A stretch of DNA of 64,000 nucleotides from Actinokineospora alba (GCF_004362515.1 NZ_SNXU01000001.1:4402001-4466000); one strand, 5' to 3'. Counted from the first letter of the stretch, positions 35,343 to 43,172 are shown. Made by a program: numbers and translations. The notes: generated by a model from the letters alone, not told the origin.

Positions 35343-36377
35343 CTACGAATCATGTGAAGGTCGTGTGTCTTTCATAGCCGCCGGATAGAACCGGCCCTGC
35401 CCTGACACGCGGATCCGAACGTTGTCACCTTCGGCGATGCGCAGGGGAGCGGGGACACGGGACACAAGTTCGGTGTCGCCCGCGCGCAACGTCACCGTCG
35501 CGTCGTGGCCGTGGAAGCTGGTGCGCAGGACCTTGGCGGTGATTCCCTCGCCGTCGAGGTTCGGGCTCACCTGTTCCGGCCGCAGCAGGACGGTACCCGA
35601 CCCGGTCGCCTCGGCGGTCAGGTCGATCACGCCCAGCGCGGACGTGGCCGAGCCGCCCGAGGCGACCGCGGGCAGCAGGACCGCCTCGCCGACGAAGGTG
35701 GCCACTCCCAGGTCCACGGGACGCGAGTACACGTCCTCCGGTGACCCCGCCTGCACCACGCCCCCGTCGCGCATCACCGCGACGACGTCGGCCATCGACA
35801 GGGCCTCGTCCTGGTCGTGGGTGACCAGCAGGGCGGTCGTCCCGGCCGCCCGCAGGACCCGGCGGACGTCGGCGCGCAGGTCGGCCCGCAGTCCCGCGTC
35901 CAAGGCGGAGAAGGGCTCGTCGAGCAGGACGAGGTCCGGGGCGGGAGCCAGGGCGCGGGCCAGGGCGACCCGCTGTTGCTGGCCGCCGGAGAGCTCGGCC
36001 GGTTTGCGCTTCTCGAAGCCCGCCAACCCGATCAGCTGGAGCATCTCCGCCACCCGCTCGGCCCGGCCCGGCCGCGGCAGGCCGTAGCCGACGTTCGCGC
36101 CGACGGTCAGGTGCGGGAACAGCGCGCCCTCCTGGGGCACCACCGTGGCCCGTCGGCGCTCGGGGGCCAGCGACGTCACGACCCGGCCGCCCAGCCGCAC
36201 CTCACCCGCAGCCGGCCGCAGGAACCCCGCCACCACCCGCAGCAGCGTCGTCTTGCCACAGCCGGACGGGCCCAGGACCGCCGCGAGCGAACCGGAGGGC
36301 ACCGTGAGGTCGACACCGCGCAGGACCCGCGTGGCGCCGTAGCCCGCGGTCAGACCGGTGATCGTCAGCTCGGTCAA
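35343..36377 (-). CDS. fbpC: Fe(III) ABC transporter ATPase (FbpC-like)
   Basis: 344-aa ABC ATPase of the Fe3+/sulfate/spermidine class. TTG 36377 overlaps the permease stop and has GAGGAG at spacing 7. Walker A GPSGCGKTTLL, Q-loop VVPQEGALFPHLTVGANVGYGL, signature LSGGQQQRVALARAL, Walker B LVLLDEPFSALDAGLR and switch His (VTHDQDEAL) are all present. The C-terminal 110 aa form a TOBE-type regulatory domain (LLRPEQVSPN...VLRTSFHGHDATVTLRAGD). It drives uptake through the FbpB permease. Confidence 0.9.
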   Translation of the reverse strand: MTELTITGLTAGYGATRVLRGVDLTVPSGSLAAVLGPSGCGKTTLLRVVAGFLRPAAGEVRLGGRVVTSLAPERRRATVVPQEGALFPHLTVGANVGYGLPRPGRAERVAEMLQLIGLAGFEKRKPAELSGGQQQRVALARALAPAPDLVLLDEPFSALDAGLRADLRADVRRVLRAAGTTALLVTHDQDEALSMADVVAVMRDGGVVQAGSPEDVYSRPVDLGVATFVGEAVLLPAVASGGSATSALGVIDLTAEATGSGTVLLRPEQVSPNLDGEGITAKVLRTSFHGHDATVTLRAGDTELVSRVPAPLRIAEGDNVRIRVSGQGRFYPAAMKDTRPSHDS

Positions 36378-37942
36378 GACTGTGCTCCTCGGGTAGCCGA
36401 ATCCAGCACGGCGTCCTCCGGGCGACCCGAGCGGAACACCGACACCTCCAACAGGATCGCCGGCACCGCCGACACCGCGACCAGCAGCGCCGCGTACGGC
36501 GCGGCCTCGGCGAACGCGGACACCCCGGTCTTCGTCCACAGCGCCGTGGCGAGCGTGTCCGCGCCGGTCGGACGCAGCAGCAGGGTCGCGGGCAACTCCT
36601 TGGCGCAGGTGATGAACACCAGCGCCGCGCCCGCCGCGACACCCGGCGCGGCCAGCGGCAGCGTCACCGTGCCGAACACCCGTGCCCGGCCCCGGCCCAG
36701 CGACCGCGCCACATCCTCGACGCCGACCGGCGCCGACGCGACCGCGGTGCGCACCGAGCTGATCGCGATCGGCAGGAACAGCGCCGCGTAGCCCAGGACG
36801 AGCAGCGGGGTCTGCTGGTACCAGGGCTGCGCGAACCGCACCCCGAAGAAGACCAGCGCGAGCGCCACCGTGATCCCCGGCAGCGCGTGCCCCGCGTAGG
36901 CGGCCAACTCGACCGCCCGCACCGGCCGCGACGAGTGCCGCGCGGCGAGGAAACCCACCGGCACCGCGAGCACGATCGTGGCCAGCGCGCCGAAAGCGGC
37001 GAACTGCACGGTCGTCGCCGTGGTCGACACCAACGCGGTCACATCGATGCTCGTGCGCCCGACCCCGAGCCACTTGACCAGCGCCCCGAACGGCGCGCCC
37101 AGCGACACCACCACGATGGCGCCCAGTCCCAGCAGCACGGGCACGCTCGCCGCGCGCAGCCGAACGGGTTCGGCCTGCCGGGCCACGCCGGGGCCGAGCC
37201 GGGCGGACGTCGTGCCGCGCATCCGCGCCTCGGCCAGGGCGAGCAGGATCGCTAGAACGACCAGCACCACGCCGATCACCGCGGCGGGCGTGCGGTCGAA
37301 GCTGCCCGCGTACGCCGTCTGGATGCCCAGGGTGAAGGTCTCATAGCGCAGCAGCGACACCGCGCCGAAGTCGTGCAGGACGTAGAGCGCGACGAGCAGC
37401 CCGCCCGCCACCGCCGACGGCCAGATCCGGGGCAGCGTCACCTTGCGGAAGGTCCGCCACGGCCCGTGCCCGAGCGAGCGCGACACCTCTTCGAGTGCCG
37501 GGTCGGCCGAGCGCAGCGCCGCCGCGACCGGCAGCAGCACCAGCGGCACGTTCGTGGTCGTCAGCGCCAGCCAGGCGCCCGGGAAGCCGACGACGTCCAT
37601 CGACAGCCAGGCGAACCCGGCCACATAAGACGGAACGGCCAGCGGGAGTACCAACAGGACTGTCCACAGACGACGCAAGGGGAGCGCGGTCCGGGTGACC
37701 GCCCAGGCCGCCGCGGTCCCCAGGGCGACCGCGCTGACCGCGACGGCGACGAGCAGGGTCACCGTGTTCACCGTCAGCTCGGCGGTGCGCGAGCGGACGG
37801 CGATGGACCAGAAGACGTCCCAGCCCTGGTCGGTGGCCCGCAGGACCAGGTAGACCAGCGGCAGGACCGCGACGACGACAGCGGGCAGCGCCGCGAGCAA
37901 CCAGCCGGTCGCCCGCGGCCGCGCCGCCGACCGCTGTGTCAC
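36374..37942 (-). CDS. fbpB: Fe(III) ABC transporter permease, fused double-domain FbpB type
   Basis: 522-aa permease with about 12 membrane segments, two fused BPD-transporter halves. Each half has an EAA-type loop: EEVSRSLGHGPWRTFRKVTLPRIWPS in the first and EDVARSLGRGRARVFGTVTLPLAAPG in the second. Start codon GTG 37942 lies in the perfect inverted repeat at the left end of the tnpB element, with no visible ribosome binding site, because the element has displaced the native upstream sequence. The 3' end overlaps fbpC by 4 bp. Normally translated from the fbpA-fbpB-fbpC operon. Confidence 0.9.
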   Translation of the reverse strand: MTQRSAARPRATGWLLAALPAVVVAVLPLVYLVLRATDQGWDVFWSIAVRSRTAELTVNTVTLLVAVAVSAVALGTAAAWAVTRTALPLRRLWTVLLVLPLAVPSYVAGFAWLSMDVVGFPGAWLALTTTNVPLVLLPVAAALRSADPALEEVSRSLGHGPWRTFRKVTLPRIWPSAVAGGLLVALYVLHDFGAVSLLRYETFTLGIQTAYAGSFDRTPAAVIGVVLVVLAILLALAEARMRGTTSARLGPGVARQAEPVRLRAASVPVLLGLGAIVVVSLGAPFGALVKWLGVGRTSIDVTALVSTTATTVQFAAFGALATIVLAVPVGFLAARHSSRPVRAVELAAYAGHALPGITVALALVFFGVRFAQPWYQQTPLLVLGYAALFLPIAISSVRTAVASAPVGVEDVARSLGRGRARVFGTVTLPLAAPGVAAGAALVFITCAKELPATLLLRPTGADTLATALWTKTGVSAFAEAAPYAALLVAVSAVPAILLEVSVFRSGRPEDAVLDSATRGAQS

Positions 37943-37976
37943 TGTGAACTCGCGACGATGGTCGGGAGTTCACAGT
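37939..37976. repeat. Perfect 12-bp inverted repeat at the left end of the tnpB element
   Basis: CACTGTGAACTC (37939-37950) pairs perfectly with GAGTTCACAGTG (37965-37976) across a 14-nt loop. It covers the GTG start of fbpB. Left-end hairpins of this kind are typical for IS200/IS605-family elements. It would also form a stem around the fbpB start in the mRNA. Confidence 0.75.
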
Positions 37977-38085
37977 GGGAAGGAACCGGGAGCGGGAGGT
38001 CCGCCGAGGCCGGAGCGCGTCGTGGCTTGCCGGGCCTCAATGATGTCTCCGGGTTTTGTCGGTGGTGGTCGTTAGATTGATCGGC

Positions 38086-39282
38086 ATGTCCCGGTTTCGT
38101 CTTCAGTCGACACCCGCTCAGGAGCGGGTGTTGTTGGAGCATTGTGGGCATGCCCGGTTCGTGTGGAATCTCGCCGTGGCGCAACACGCGCACTGGCAGC
38201 CGGGTCGTAAGGCCGCGCCGGGGTACACCGAGCAATGCCGTCAGTTGACCGAGGCGCGGGCGGCGAACTCGTGGCTGGCTGCCGGATCGGTGATCGTGCA
38301 GCAGCAGGCGTTGAAGGATCACGCCCAGGCGAACGCGAACTTCTTCCGCCGGACCCACCGACGCCCGACCTGGCGGCGACGCGGCCAACGCGAGGGTTTC
38401 CGGATCGTGGCGGTCGAACCGGGCGATGTGCGCCGGGTGTCCCGCAAGGTCGGTCAGGTGCGGGTGCCCAAGGTGGGGTGGGTGCGGTTCCGCTGGTCGC
38501 GTGCGGTTTCGGAGGGTGTGAAGTCGTACCGGGTTACCCGTGACCGGGCGGGGCGTTGGCATGTGGCGTTCCCGGTCGTGCCCGAGCCCATCGCCGCACC
38601 GCGCACGGATGCGGTGGTGGGTGTGGATCGCGGTGTCGTGGTGTCGGCGGCGTTGTCGACCGGGGAACTGTTGTCCGTGCCCGCTCTGCGCGACAGTGAG
38701 AAGGCGCGGCTGCTGCGGCTGCAGCGAAAGCTCGCCCGAGCCCAGCGTGGCTCCATCCGGCGCGGCAAGGTCAAGACCGCGATCGCGAAGCTCAAGGCCC
38801 GTGAAACCGACCGGCGCAAGGATTGGGTGGAGAAGACCAGCACTCGCCTGGCCCGGGAGTTCGACGTGGTCGCGGTCGAGGATCTCAAGATCACCAACAT
38901 GACCCGATCGGCGAAAGGTACGCGGAACACCCCCGGGCGGGGTGTGCGGCAGAAGGCTGGCCTGAACCGGGGAATCCTGGCCAACGGGTGGGGCCGGCTC
39001 GTGACCCGCCTGGAGCACAAGGCCCCAGGCCGGGTGGTGAAGGTCGACCCGCGTTATACGAGTCAGCGTTGTTCGGCGTGCGGGGTCGTGGATCGGGGGG
39101 CGCGCGAGAGCCAAGCCGTCCTCCGGTGCCGGTCCTGCGGTTTCGCTTGCAACGCGGATGTGAACGCGGCCTTGAATATTCGATTCGCGGCAGGGCATGC
39201 CGTGACTGCACGGGGAGGCCCGCCGTTGGGCAGGCCCGCGAACCGTGAACCTCAACACGCCGACCACCTCCTCGTGCGGTAG
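38086..39282 (+). CDS. tnpB: TnpB, RNA-guided endonuclease of an IS200/IS605-type element
   Basis: 398 aa, full length for the family. ATG 38086 (MSRFRLQSTPAQ) is preferred over an upstream in-frame start. N-terminal wedge part RFVWNLAVAQ; RuvC-I VVGVDRGVVVSAALSTG (Asp); RuvC-II VVAVEDLKITNM (Glu); four-Cys zinc finger CSACG...CRSCG; and RuvC-III CNADVNAALNI (Asp). All catalytic residues are present, so the nuclease is probably functional. It is transcribed against fbpABC. TnpB proteins use an omegaRNA from the element's 3' end and cut target DNA beside a short TAM. With no tnpA here, it would need a helper to move. Confidence 0.93.
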   Translation: MSRFRLQSTPAQERVLLEHCGHARFVWNLAVAQHAHWQPGRKAAPGYTEQCRQLTEARAANSWLAAGSVIVQQQALKDHAQANANFFRRTHRRPTWRRRGQREGFRIVAVEPGDVRRVSRKVGQVRVPKVGWVRFRWSRAVSEGVKSYRVTRDRAGRWHVAFPVVPEPIAAPRTDAVVGVDRGVVVSAALSTGELLSVPALRDSEKARLLRLQRKLARAQRGSIRRGKVKTAIAKLKARETDRRKDWVEKTSTRLAREFDVVAVEDLKITNMTRSAKGTRNTPGRGVRQKAGLNRGILANGWGRLVTRLEHKAPGRVVKVDPRYTSQRCSACGVVDRGARESQAVLRCRSCGFACNADVNAALNIRFAAGHAVTARGGPPLGRPANREPQHADHLLVR

Positions 39283-39294
39283 TCGCTCTTGGAA

Positions 39295-39324
39295 TCCCCG
39301 GCGTTCAGGCGGGGAGGATGTCAA
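39295..39324 (+). other. Right-end hairpin, expected omegaRNA scaffold end
   Basis: TCCCCG (39295-39300) pairs with CGGGGA (39310-39315), loop GCGTTCAGG, then GGATGTCAA to 39324. In TnpB elements the omegaRNA covers the 3' end of tnpB and this hairpin, and the guide is the 16-20 nt just past the element, here the last codons of fbpA. The guide would therefore be in the fbpA/fbpB operon itself. The exact omegaRNA 5' end cannot be told. Confidence 0.6.
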
Positions 39325-40353
39325 TTAGAGGAGCCCGACCTGGCGCAGCAGTTCCGCGGTCTTGGGCAGCGACTGCAGGTCGGCCAGCTTCAGGTCCGGC
39401 GGCTGCAGCTCGCTCAGCGGCACCAGCTTGTGCTCGGTCGAGGTGATGCCCGCGCGCACCGGGTACTCGGCGGTCTTGTCGGCGAAGTACTTCTGCGACT
39501 CGGGGGACATCAGGAACTCGGCGAACTTGTTGGCCAGCTCCTGGTTCTTGCTCGACTTGAGCACCCCCACACCCGCGGAGTTGATCAGCGCGCCCGGGTC
39601 GTTGCCCTTGATGAAGTGCAGCTTGGCGCTCATCTTGTCCACGCCGATCTGGTGGGCCTTCTCGTACCAGTAGTAGTGGTTCGTCAGGCCCAGGGCGAGC
39701 TTGCCGTCGTCGGCGGCGTCGCGGATCTTGATGTTGTTGTCGTACTTCTGCGGGTCGTTGGCCTTGAAGCCCTCGAGCCACTTCTTGGCGCCGTCCTCGC
39801 CGCGCAGCACGCGGATCGAGGTCACGAAGGCCTGCCAGGAGGCGTTGGAGGGCGCGAAGCCGATCTTGCCCTTCCACTTCGGGTCGAGCAGGTCGTCGAT
39901 GCCCTTGGGCAGGTCGGCCTCGGCCACCTGCTTGGGGTCGTAGATCACCACGCGGGTCCGCAGCGACGTCGAGACCCAGGTGCCGTCGGCCCCGCGCCAC
40001 TGCTCGGGGCTGGCGTCCAGCACGGGCTGCGGGAGCTTGTTCAGCCTGCCCGCGCTCGCCAGCGCGCCGAGCGCGCCCGCGTCCTGGGAGAAGAACACGT
40101 CGGCGGGGGAGCGCTCGCCCTCCTCGGCGAGCTGGCCCGCGAGCGCGGCGGTGTCGCCGTAGCGGACCTCCAACTTCGCGCCGATGGCCTTCTCCGCCTT
40201 GTCCAGCAGTGGTTTGACCAGGTTCTCGTTGCGCCCGGAGTAGACCGTCAGGACGGGACCGTCGCTGCCCGGCTCGGCGCCGCAGCCCGCGAGGGTCGCG
40301 CCGAGAAGGGTGGCCAGGATCGTCGCCGCCAACCGGGTGGATCGGAGTCCCAT
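39325..40353 (-). CDS. fbpA: Fe(III) ABC transporter substrate-binding lipoprotein (FbpA-like)
   Basis: 342-aa lipoprotein, lipobox LLGATLAGC. The mature part TVYSGRNENLVKPLLDKAEKAIGAKLEVRYGDTAALAGQLAEEGERSPADVFFSQDAGALGAL is the FbpA/idiA class. Adjacent tyrosines in NHYYWYEKAHQ match the Fe3+-binding Tyr pair of FbpA. It delivers ferric iron, free or from a carrier, to FbpB. The stop TAA lies directly at the element's right end, so the gene is intact. A DtxR/IdeR-like box lies 30 bp upstream of the start. Confidence 0.92.
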   Translation of the reverse strand: MGLRSTRLAATILATLLGATLAGCGAEPGSDGPVLTVYSGRNENLVKPLLDKAEKAIGAKLEVRYGDTAALAGQLAEEGERSPADVFFSQDAGALGALASAGRLNKLPQPVLDASPEQWRGADGTWVSTSLRTRVVIYDPKQVAEADLPKGIDDLLDPKWKGKIGFAPSNASWQAFVTSIRVLRGEDGAKKWLEGFKANDPQKYDNNIKIRDAADDGKLALGLTNHYYWYEKAHQIGVDKMSAKLHFIKGNDPGALINSAGVGVLKSSKNQELANKFAEFLMSPESQKYFADKTAEYPVRAGITSTEHKLVPLSELQPPDLKLADLQSLPKTAELLRQVGLL

Positions 40354-40382
40354 AGCTGCTCCCGTACCGAGTGAGGTGATGG

Positions 40383-40401
40383 TGAGGCGAGGCTAACCTT
40401 C
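40383..40401 (-). promoter_or_regulatory. IdeR/DtxR-type iron box upstream of fbpA
   Basis: On the minus strand it reads GAAGGTTAGCCTCGCCTCA, 14 of 19 matches to the IdeR/DmdR consensus TTAGGTTAGSCTAACCTAA with a perfect GGTTAGCCT core. Position 30 bp before the fbpA start fits repression by iron-loaded IdeR. Confidence 0.65.
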
Positions 40402-40449
40402 CGCCGCTTCTTTTACCGCATCGGGTGATGGGTGCCGCACACCACATTT

Positions 40450-40480
40450 AGTTGTGCACAACTGAATTGCTCGCTACGTT
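40450..40480 (+). promoter_or_regulatory. OhrR operator overlapping the ohr promoter
   Basis: AGTTGTGCACAACT (40450-40463) is a perfect 14-bp palindrome, extended by TT/AA on both sides with one mismatch. TTGTGC (40452-40457) inside it and TACGTT (40475-40480) form a -35/-10 pair with a 17-bp spacer. The ohr start GTG lies 31 bp later. An OhrR dimer bound here would block RNA polymerase. Confidence 0.7.
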
Positions 40481-40510
40481 TGTGTCATCGAACTTCACGA
40501 GGAGGCAACT

Positions 40511-40924
40511 GTGCAGGCTCTCTACGAAGCCAAGGCGACCGCGACCGGGTCCGGCCGAGGCGGCCGCGTGCTCTCGTCCGACGGTGCCCTGACCGCCGAC
40601 CTGGCTGTCCCGACGAGCCTCGGCGGACCGGGTGGGGGCACCAACCCGGAGCAGCTCTTCGCCGCGGGCTACGCCGCCTGCTTCCACAGCGCGCTGCAGC
40701 TCGTCGCCCGCAAGGCGAAGGTGCGGGTGCAGGACTCGCAGGTCAGCGCGGTGGTGGGCCTGGGTGCCGTCGAGGGCGGCTACGGCCTGTCGGTCACCCT
40801 GGAGATCTCTGTCCCCGAGGTCGAGCGGTCCACGGTGGACGAACTGGTCGCCGCCGCACACCAGGTGTGCCCGTACTCCAACGCGACGCGTGGCAACATC
40901 GACGTCGACCTGGTTGTCGTCTAG
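40511..40924 (+). CDS. ohr: Organic hydroperoxide resistance protein Ohr
   Basis: 137-aa OsmC/Ohr peroxidase. GTG 40511. The catalytic Cys pair is Cys57 (YAACFHSAL) and Cys120 (HQVCPYSNA), with the NPEQLFAAGYAACF and VCPYSNATRGN motifs. It reduces organic hydroperoxides using dihydrolipoamide-like thiols. Forms an operon with ohrR, 8 bp apart, under the palindrome at 40450-40463. Confidence 0.95.
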   Translation: MQALYEAKATATGSGRGGRVLSSDGALTADLAVPTSLGGPGGGTNPEQLFAAGYAACFHSALQLVARKAKVRVQDSQVSAVVGLGAVEGGYGLSVTLEISVPEVERSTVDELVAAAHQVCPYSNATRGNIDVDLVVV

Positions 40925-40932
40925 GGAGCCTG

Positions 40933-41364
40933 ATGGCGGAACGTGACCCACTGGCGTTGGAGCAGCAGCTCTGCTTCGCCCTCTACACCGCGTCGCGCGC
41001 GCTCACCGCGCGCTACCGGCCGCTGCTCGATGACTTGGGGCTCACGTACCCGCAGTACCTGGTCATGCTGGCCCTGTTCGACCGCGGGCCGCTGACCGTG
41101 AAGGACTTGGGGCAGGCGCTGCAGCTCGACTCCGGCACCCTCTCACCGCTGCTGAAGCGAATGGAAGCCGCCGAGCTGCTGCGCCGCACCCGGAACGCCG
41201 CCGACGAACGCAGCGTGGTCGTCGAACTGACGGACGCGGGGGAGGCGCTGCGTCCGCGCGTGCGGGAGATCCCGCGGACGGTATTCCGGGAACTCGACAC
41301 TCCGCTTTCGGACCTGATCGACCTGCACTCGCGGTTGACGACGTTCCTCGGCAAGCTGGACTAG
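40933..41364 (+). CDS. ohrR: MarR-family organic peroxide sensor OhrR
   Basis: 143-aa repressor, ATG 40933 after GGGAGCC. The N-terminus LEQQLCFALYTASRALTARYRPLL carries the sensing Cys14 in the conserved QLCF context, followed by LGLTYPQYLVMLALFDRGPLTVKDLGQALQLDSGTLSPLLKRMEAAELLRR, a MarR winged helix. Oxidation of Cys14 by organic hydroperoxides releases DNA. It autoregulates with ohr through the operator upstream. Confidence 0.93.
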   Translation: MAERDPLALEQQLCFALYTASRALTARYRPLLDDLGLTYPQYLVMLALFDRGPLTVKDLGQALQLDSGTLSPLLKRMEAAELLRRTRNAADERSVVVELTDAGEALRPRVREIPRTVFRELDTPLSDLIDLHSRLTTFLGKLD

Positions 41365-41439
41365 GACCGAGTAAGCGCACGGGCCCGCCCCTTCACGGCT
41401 CGGTGGCTGATGAACCCGCCACCCCGCCGCCCATCGGCC

Positions 41440-41577
41440 GTGAATCCCGCTACCCCGCAAACGTCAGGGGCGTGGTCCCAAGGGCGGTGAACTTGCTACC
41501 CGGCAAATGTCGGGGGCCTGGTTCCAGGGCGGGTGAGCTCGCTACCCGGCAAATGTCGGGGCTCGGTCACAACGGCG
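41440..41577. repeat. Three tandem 45-47-bp repeats with internal hairpins
   Basis: Three units (41440-41486, 41487-41532, 41533-41577) begin GTGAAT/GTGAAC/GTGAGC. Units 2 and 3 share GCTACCCGGCAAATGTCGGGG, in which CCCGGCA pairs with TGTCGGG (one G-U) around AA. Unit 1 is more diverged. A fourth, broken copy starts at 41578. A further direct repeat GGCGAACCACCCA occurs twice after it. This lies in a 288-bp gap between ohrR and the next gene and might act as terminator or be a genome-wide repeat. Confidence 0.7.
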
Positions 41578-41652
41578 GTGAACCCGGCGAACCACCCAAA
41601 CAGGCACCCGCCCAATCACGCCGGCGAACCACCCAGAGCCGCATCAGGCGAA

Positions 41653-42027
41653 CTAGCGCAGGCCCCGGCGAATCCGCTCGATGCGAGCCTGCTCAACCGC
41701 CGGATCGCTCATGCCACGCCGCACCCGCCGAAGCAGGCGATTCTCCACGTGGTCGGCCAAGGCCTGGTCCGGCCACTTCTTCCACAGCGTCGAGACGCCT
41801 TTCGGCTGCGTCGCCTGCAGACGGCTCTCAGCTGCCTCGGCCGCCGCCTCGACCGCAGGCCCCAGAGCCGTCCCCAAGACCTGGCTTTCCCGCCGCCGAT
41901 CAGCCCGGTTCGGCTGCCGTTTGCGCCGGCGGATGCCCTTGCGCGAAGCCTTGTTGTTCGCCCCATATGCGTCGCGGCGGTCCTTGGCGTAACTCAACGC
42001 CTTCTTCTCCTGCGGAGACTTCGCCAT
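41653..42027 (-). CDS. Small basic hypothetical protein
   Basis: About 124 aa. ATG 42027 (MAKSPQEKK) follows GAGGTGATC, an extended anti-Shine-Dalgarno match. Very rich in Arg and Lys in its first half (SYAKDRRDAYGANNKASRKGIRRRKRQPNRADRR), with a helical middle and RRGMSDPAVEQARIERIRRGL at the end. No Cys. Proteins with this KALSYAKDRRxxYGxNxKxSRKxI pattern are conserved in actinobacteria, as I remember, with no known function. Nucleic-acid binding is possible from charge. Confidence 0.65.
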   Translation of the reverse strand: MAKSPQEKKALSYAKDRRDAYGANNKASRKGIRRRKRQPNRADRRRESQVLGTALGPAVEAAAEAAESRLQATQPKGVSTLWKKWPDQALADHVENRLLRRVRRGMSDPAVEQARIERIRRGLR

Positions 42028-42099
42028 GATCACCTCGGCTCGGAACGGCGGCGGCCAGATTAGCCGCAGGCCTGCTGGGCTGGAAGCGATTTGCGCCCC

Positions 42100-42267
42100 T
42101 CAGCCCTCCGCCCGCTCCTTGGCGTCGTAGGCGAGGTCGCTGTAGTCGGGAGCGGGTTCGGTCTCGTTCAGTGCGACGAGTTCCTCCAGCTTCACCCGCT
42201 CCGGCAGCGAGCCGAACCTGGCGTATCGCAGGAAGGCGAATTCCTCGTCGGTGAACTTCTCGGCCAT
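42100..42267 (-). CDS. 55-aa acidic hypothetical protein
   Basis: Reads MAEKFTDEEFAFLRYARFGS and onward to 55 aa. ATG 42267 follows GGGAGA at spacing 4. Coding-like codon use with high GC3. No domain recognised; the pattern FTDEEFAFLRYARFGSLPERVKLEELVALNETEP looks helical and may be a protein-interaction peptide. It lies about 72 bp upstream of the basic protein's start, on the same strand, so the two may be co-transcribed. Confidence 0.6.
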   Translation of the reverse strand: MAEKFTDEEFAFLRYARFGSLPERVKLEELVALNETEPAPDYSDLAYDAKERAEG

Positions 42268-42404
42268 GGGGTCTCCCTCGGGTCCTCTCCAGTGTGCCCG
42301 CGTTCGGCCCGAATGCGCACGAAGCCCGCAGGGGGCAGGCTGGTCAGCGGAGATTGTCGGTGGGCGGGGCTAGCTTGGCGGCCTCGACTTTCTGGAGGAC
42401 AACC

Positions 42405-43172
42405 ATGAGCCATCTCAGTGCGAACCAGCCGCTCGGCACCCCGACCTGGATCGACCTCGGTATCCCCGACCTCGACCGGGCGATGGCGTTCTACCACGCG
42501 TTGTTCGGGTGGGAGTTCGACATCGGTCCCGCCGAGACCGGGCACTACACCACCTGTCTGCTCGACGGTAAGCGCGCCGCCGCGATCATGCCCAATCCGG
42601 ATCCCGCCGCCACCGACTTCTGGTGGAACGTCTACCTCGCCACCGACGACTGCGACGCCACCGTCGAGCGGGTGCGTGCGGCCGGTGGCACGGTGCTCAG
42701 CGAGCCGATGGACGTCATGGAGCAGGGGCGGATGGCGATCATCAAGGACCCGGTGGGCGCCCAGTTCGGCCTGTGGCAGGGCAACAAGCACATCGGCGCC
42801 GAGGTGGTGAACGAGCCGAATTCCTTGCTGCGCAACGATTTGGTGACCCCGGACGCGGCATTGGCCCGGCCGTTCTACGCCGCCGTCTTCGACTTCACCC
42901 TCGACGCCAACCCCGACCTGCCCGACCTCGACTTCACCTTCCTGCGCAGGCCGGACGGCCATGAGATCGGTGGCATCGTGGGCGACCCGACCGCGACCAA
43001 GTCGAGTTGGGGCACGCTGTTCCAGGTCGACGACTGCCACGCCGCCGTCGAGCGGGTCGTCGCCGCCGGGGGAACGGCCGAGGCCGTGCAGGAGATGGTG
43101 TACGGCAACACCGCCGCCATCACCGACCCGTTCGGCGTTACCTTCGACATCGGATCGCCTCCGTCTGCGTAA
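42405..43172 (+). CDS. Two-domain VOC (glyoxalase/bleomycin-resistance-like) protein
   Basis: 255 aa, ATG 42405. Two VOC modules: TPTWIDLGIPDLDRAMAFYHALFGWEFDIGP... to about residue 118, and NDLVTPDAALARPFYAAVFDFTLDAN... from about 143. Both end in the usual IKDPVGAQFGLWQ and ITDPFGVTFDIG. Potential metal ligands: Glu and His positions differ between halves. The substrate is not predictable. Similar actinobacterial proteins are annotated as hydroxylases or glyoxalases without proof. Confidence 0.85.
   Translation: MSHLSANQPLGTPTWIDLGIPDLDRAMAFYHALFGWEFDIGPAETGHYTTCLLDGKRAAAIMPNPDPAATDFWWNVYLATDDCDATVERVRAAGGTVLSEPMDVMEQGRMAIIKDPVGAQFGLWQGNKHIGAEVVNEPNSLLRNDLVTPDAALARPFYAAVFDFTLDANPDLPDLDFTFLRRPDGHEIGGIVGDPTATKSSWGTLFQVDDCHAAVERVVAAGGTAEAVQEMVYGNTAAITDPFGVTFDIGSPPSA

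Larger units (their letters stand above)
37943..39324 (+). mobile_element. tnpB-only IS200/IS605-type (IS1341-like) element between fbpA and fbpB
   Basis: About 1.38 kb with tnpB and no tnpA. Boundaries are inferred. The left end begins at the hairpin around 37943, right after TGTCAC. The right end is the TCCCCG/CGGGGA hairpin followed by GGATGTCAA, ending in TCAA, the right cleavage sequence known for IS608. Removing 37943-39324 joins the fbpA stop TAA directly to the fbpB start GTG, as expected for an uninterrupted operon. TGTCA also occurs at both edges (37936-37940 and 39319-39323). Confidence 0.75.

Noticed and set aside
38086..39282. TnpB as a stand-alone host nuclease rather than part of a mobile element
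   Set aside because: The right-end hairpin and TCAA end, the left-end hairpin and the clean restoration of the fbpA-fbpB junction all point to an inserted element.
37939..39324. A 461-codon frame antisense to tnpB
   Set aside because: TnpB on the other strand has intact RuvC and zinc-finger motifs. The antisense product has none.
41440..41577. CRISPR-like tandem repeat
   Set aside because: Only three diverged units with no distinct spacers and no cas genes nearby.
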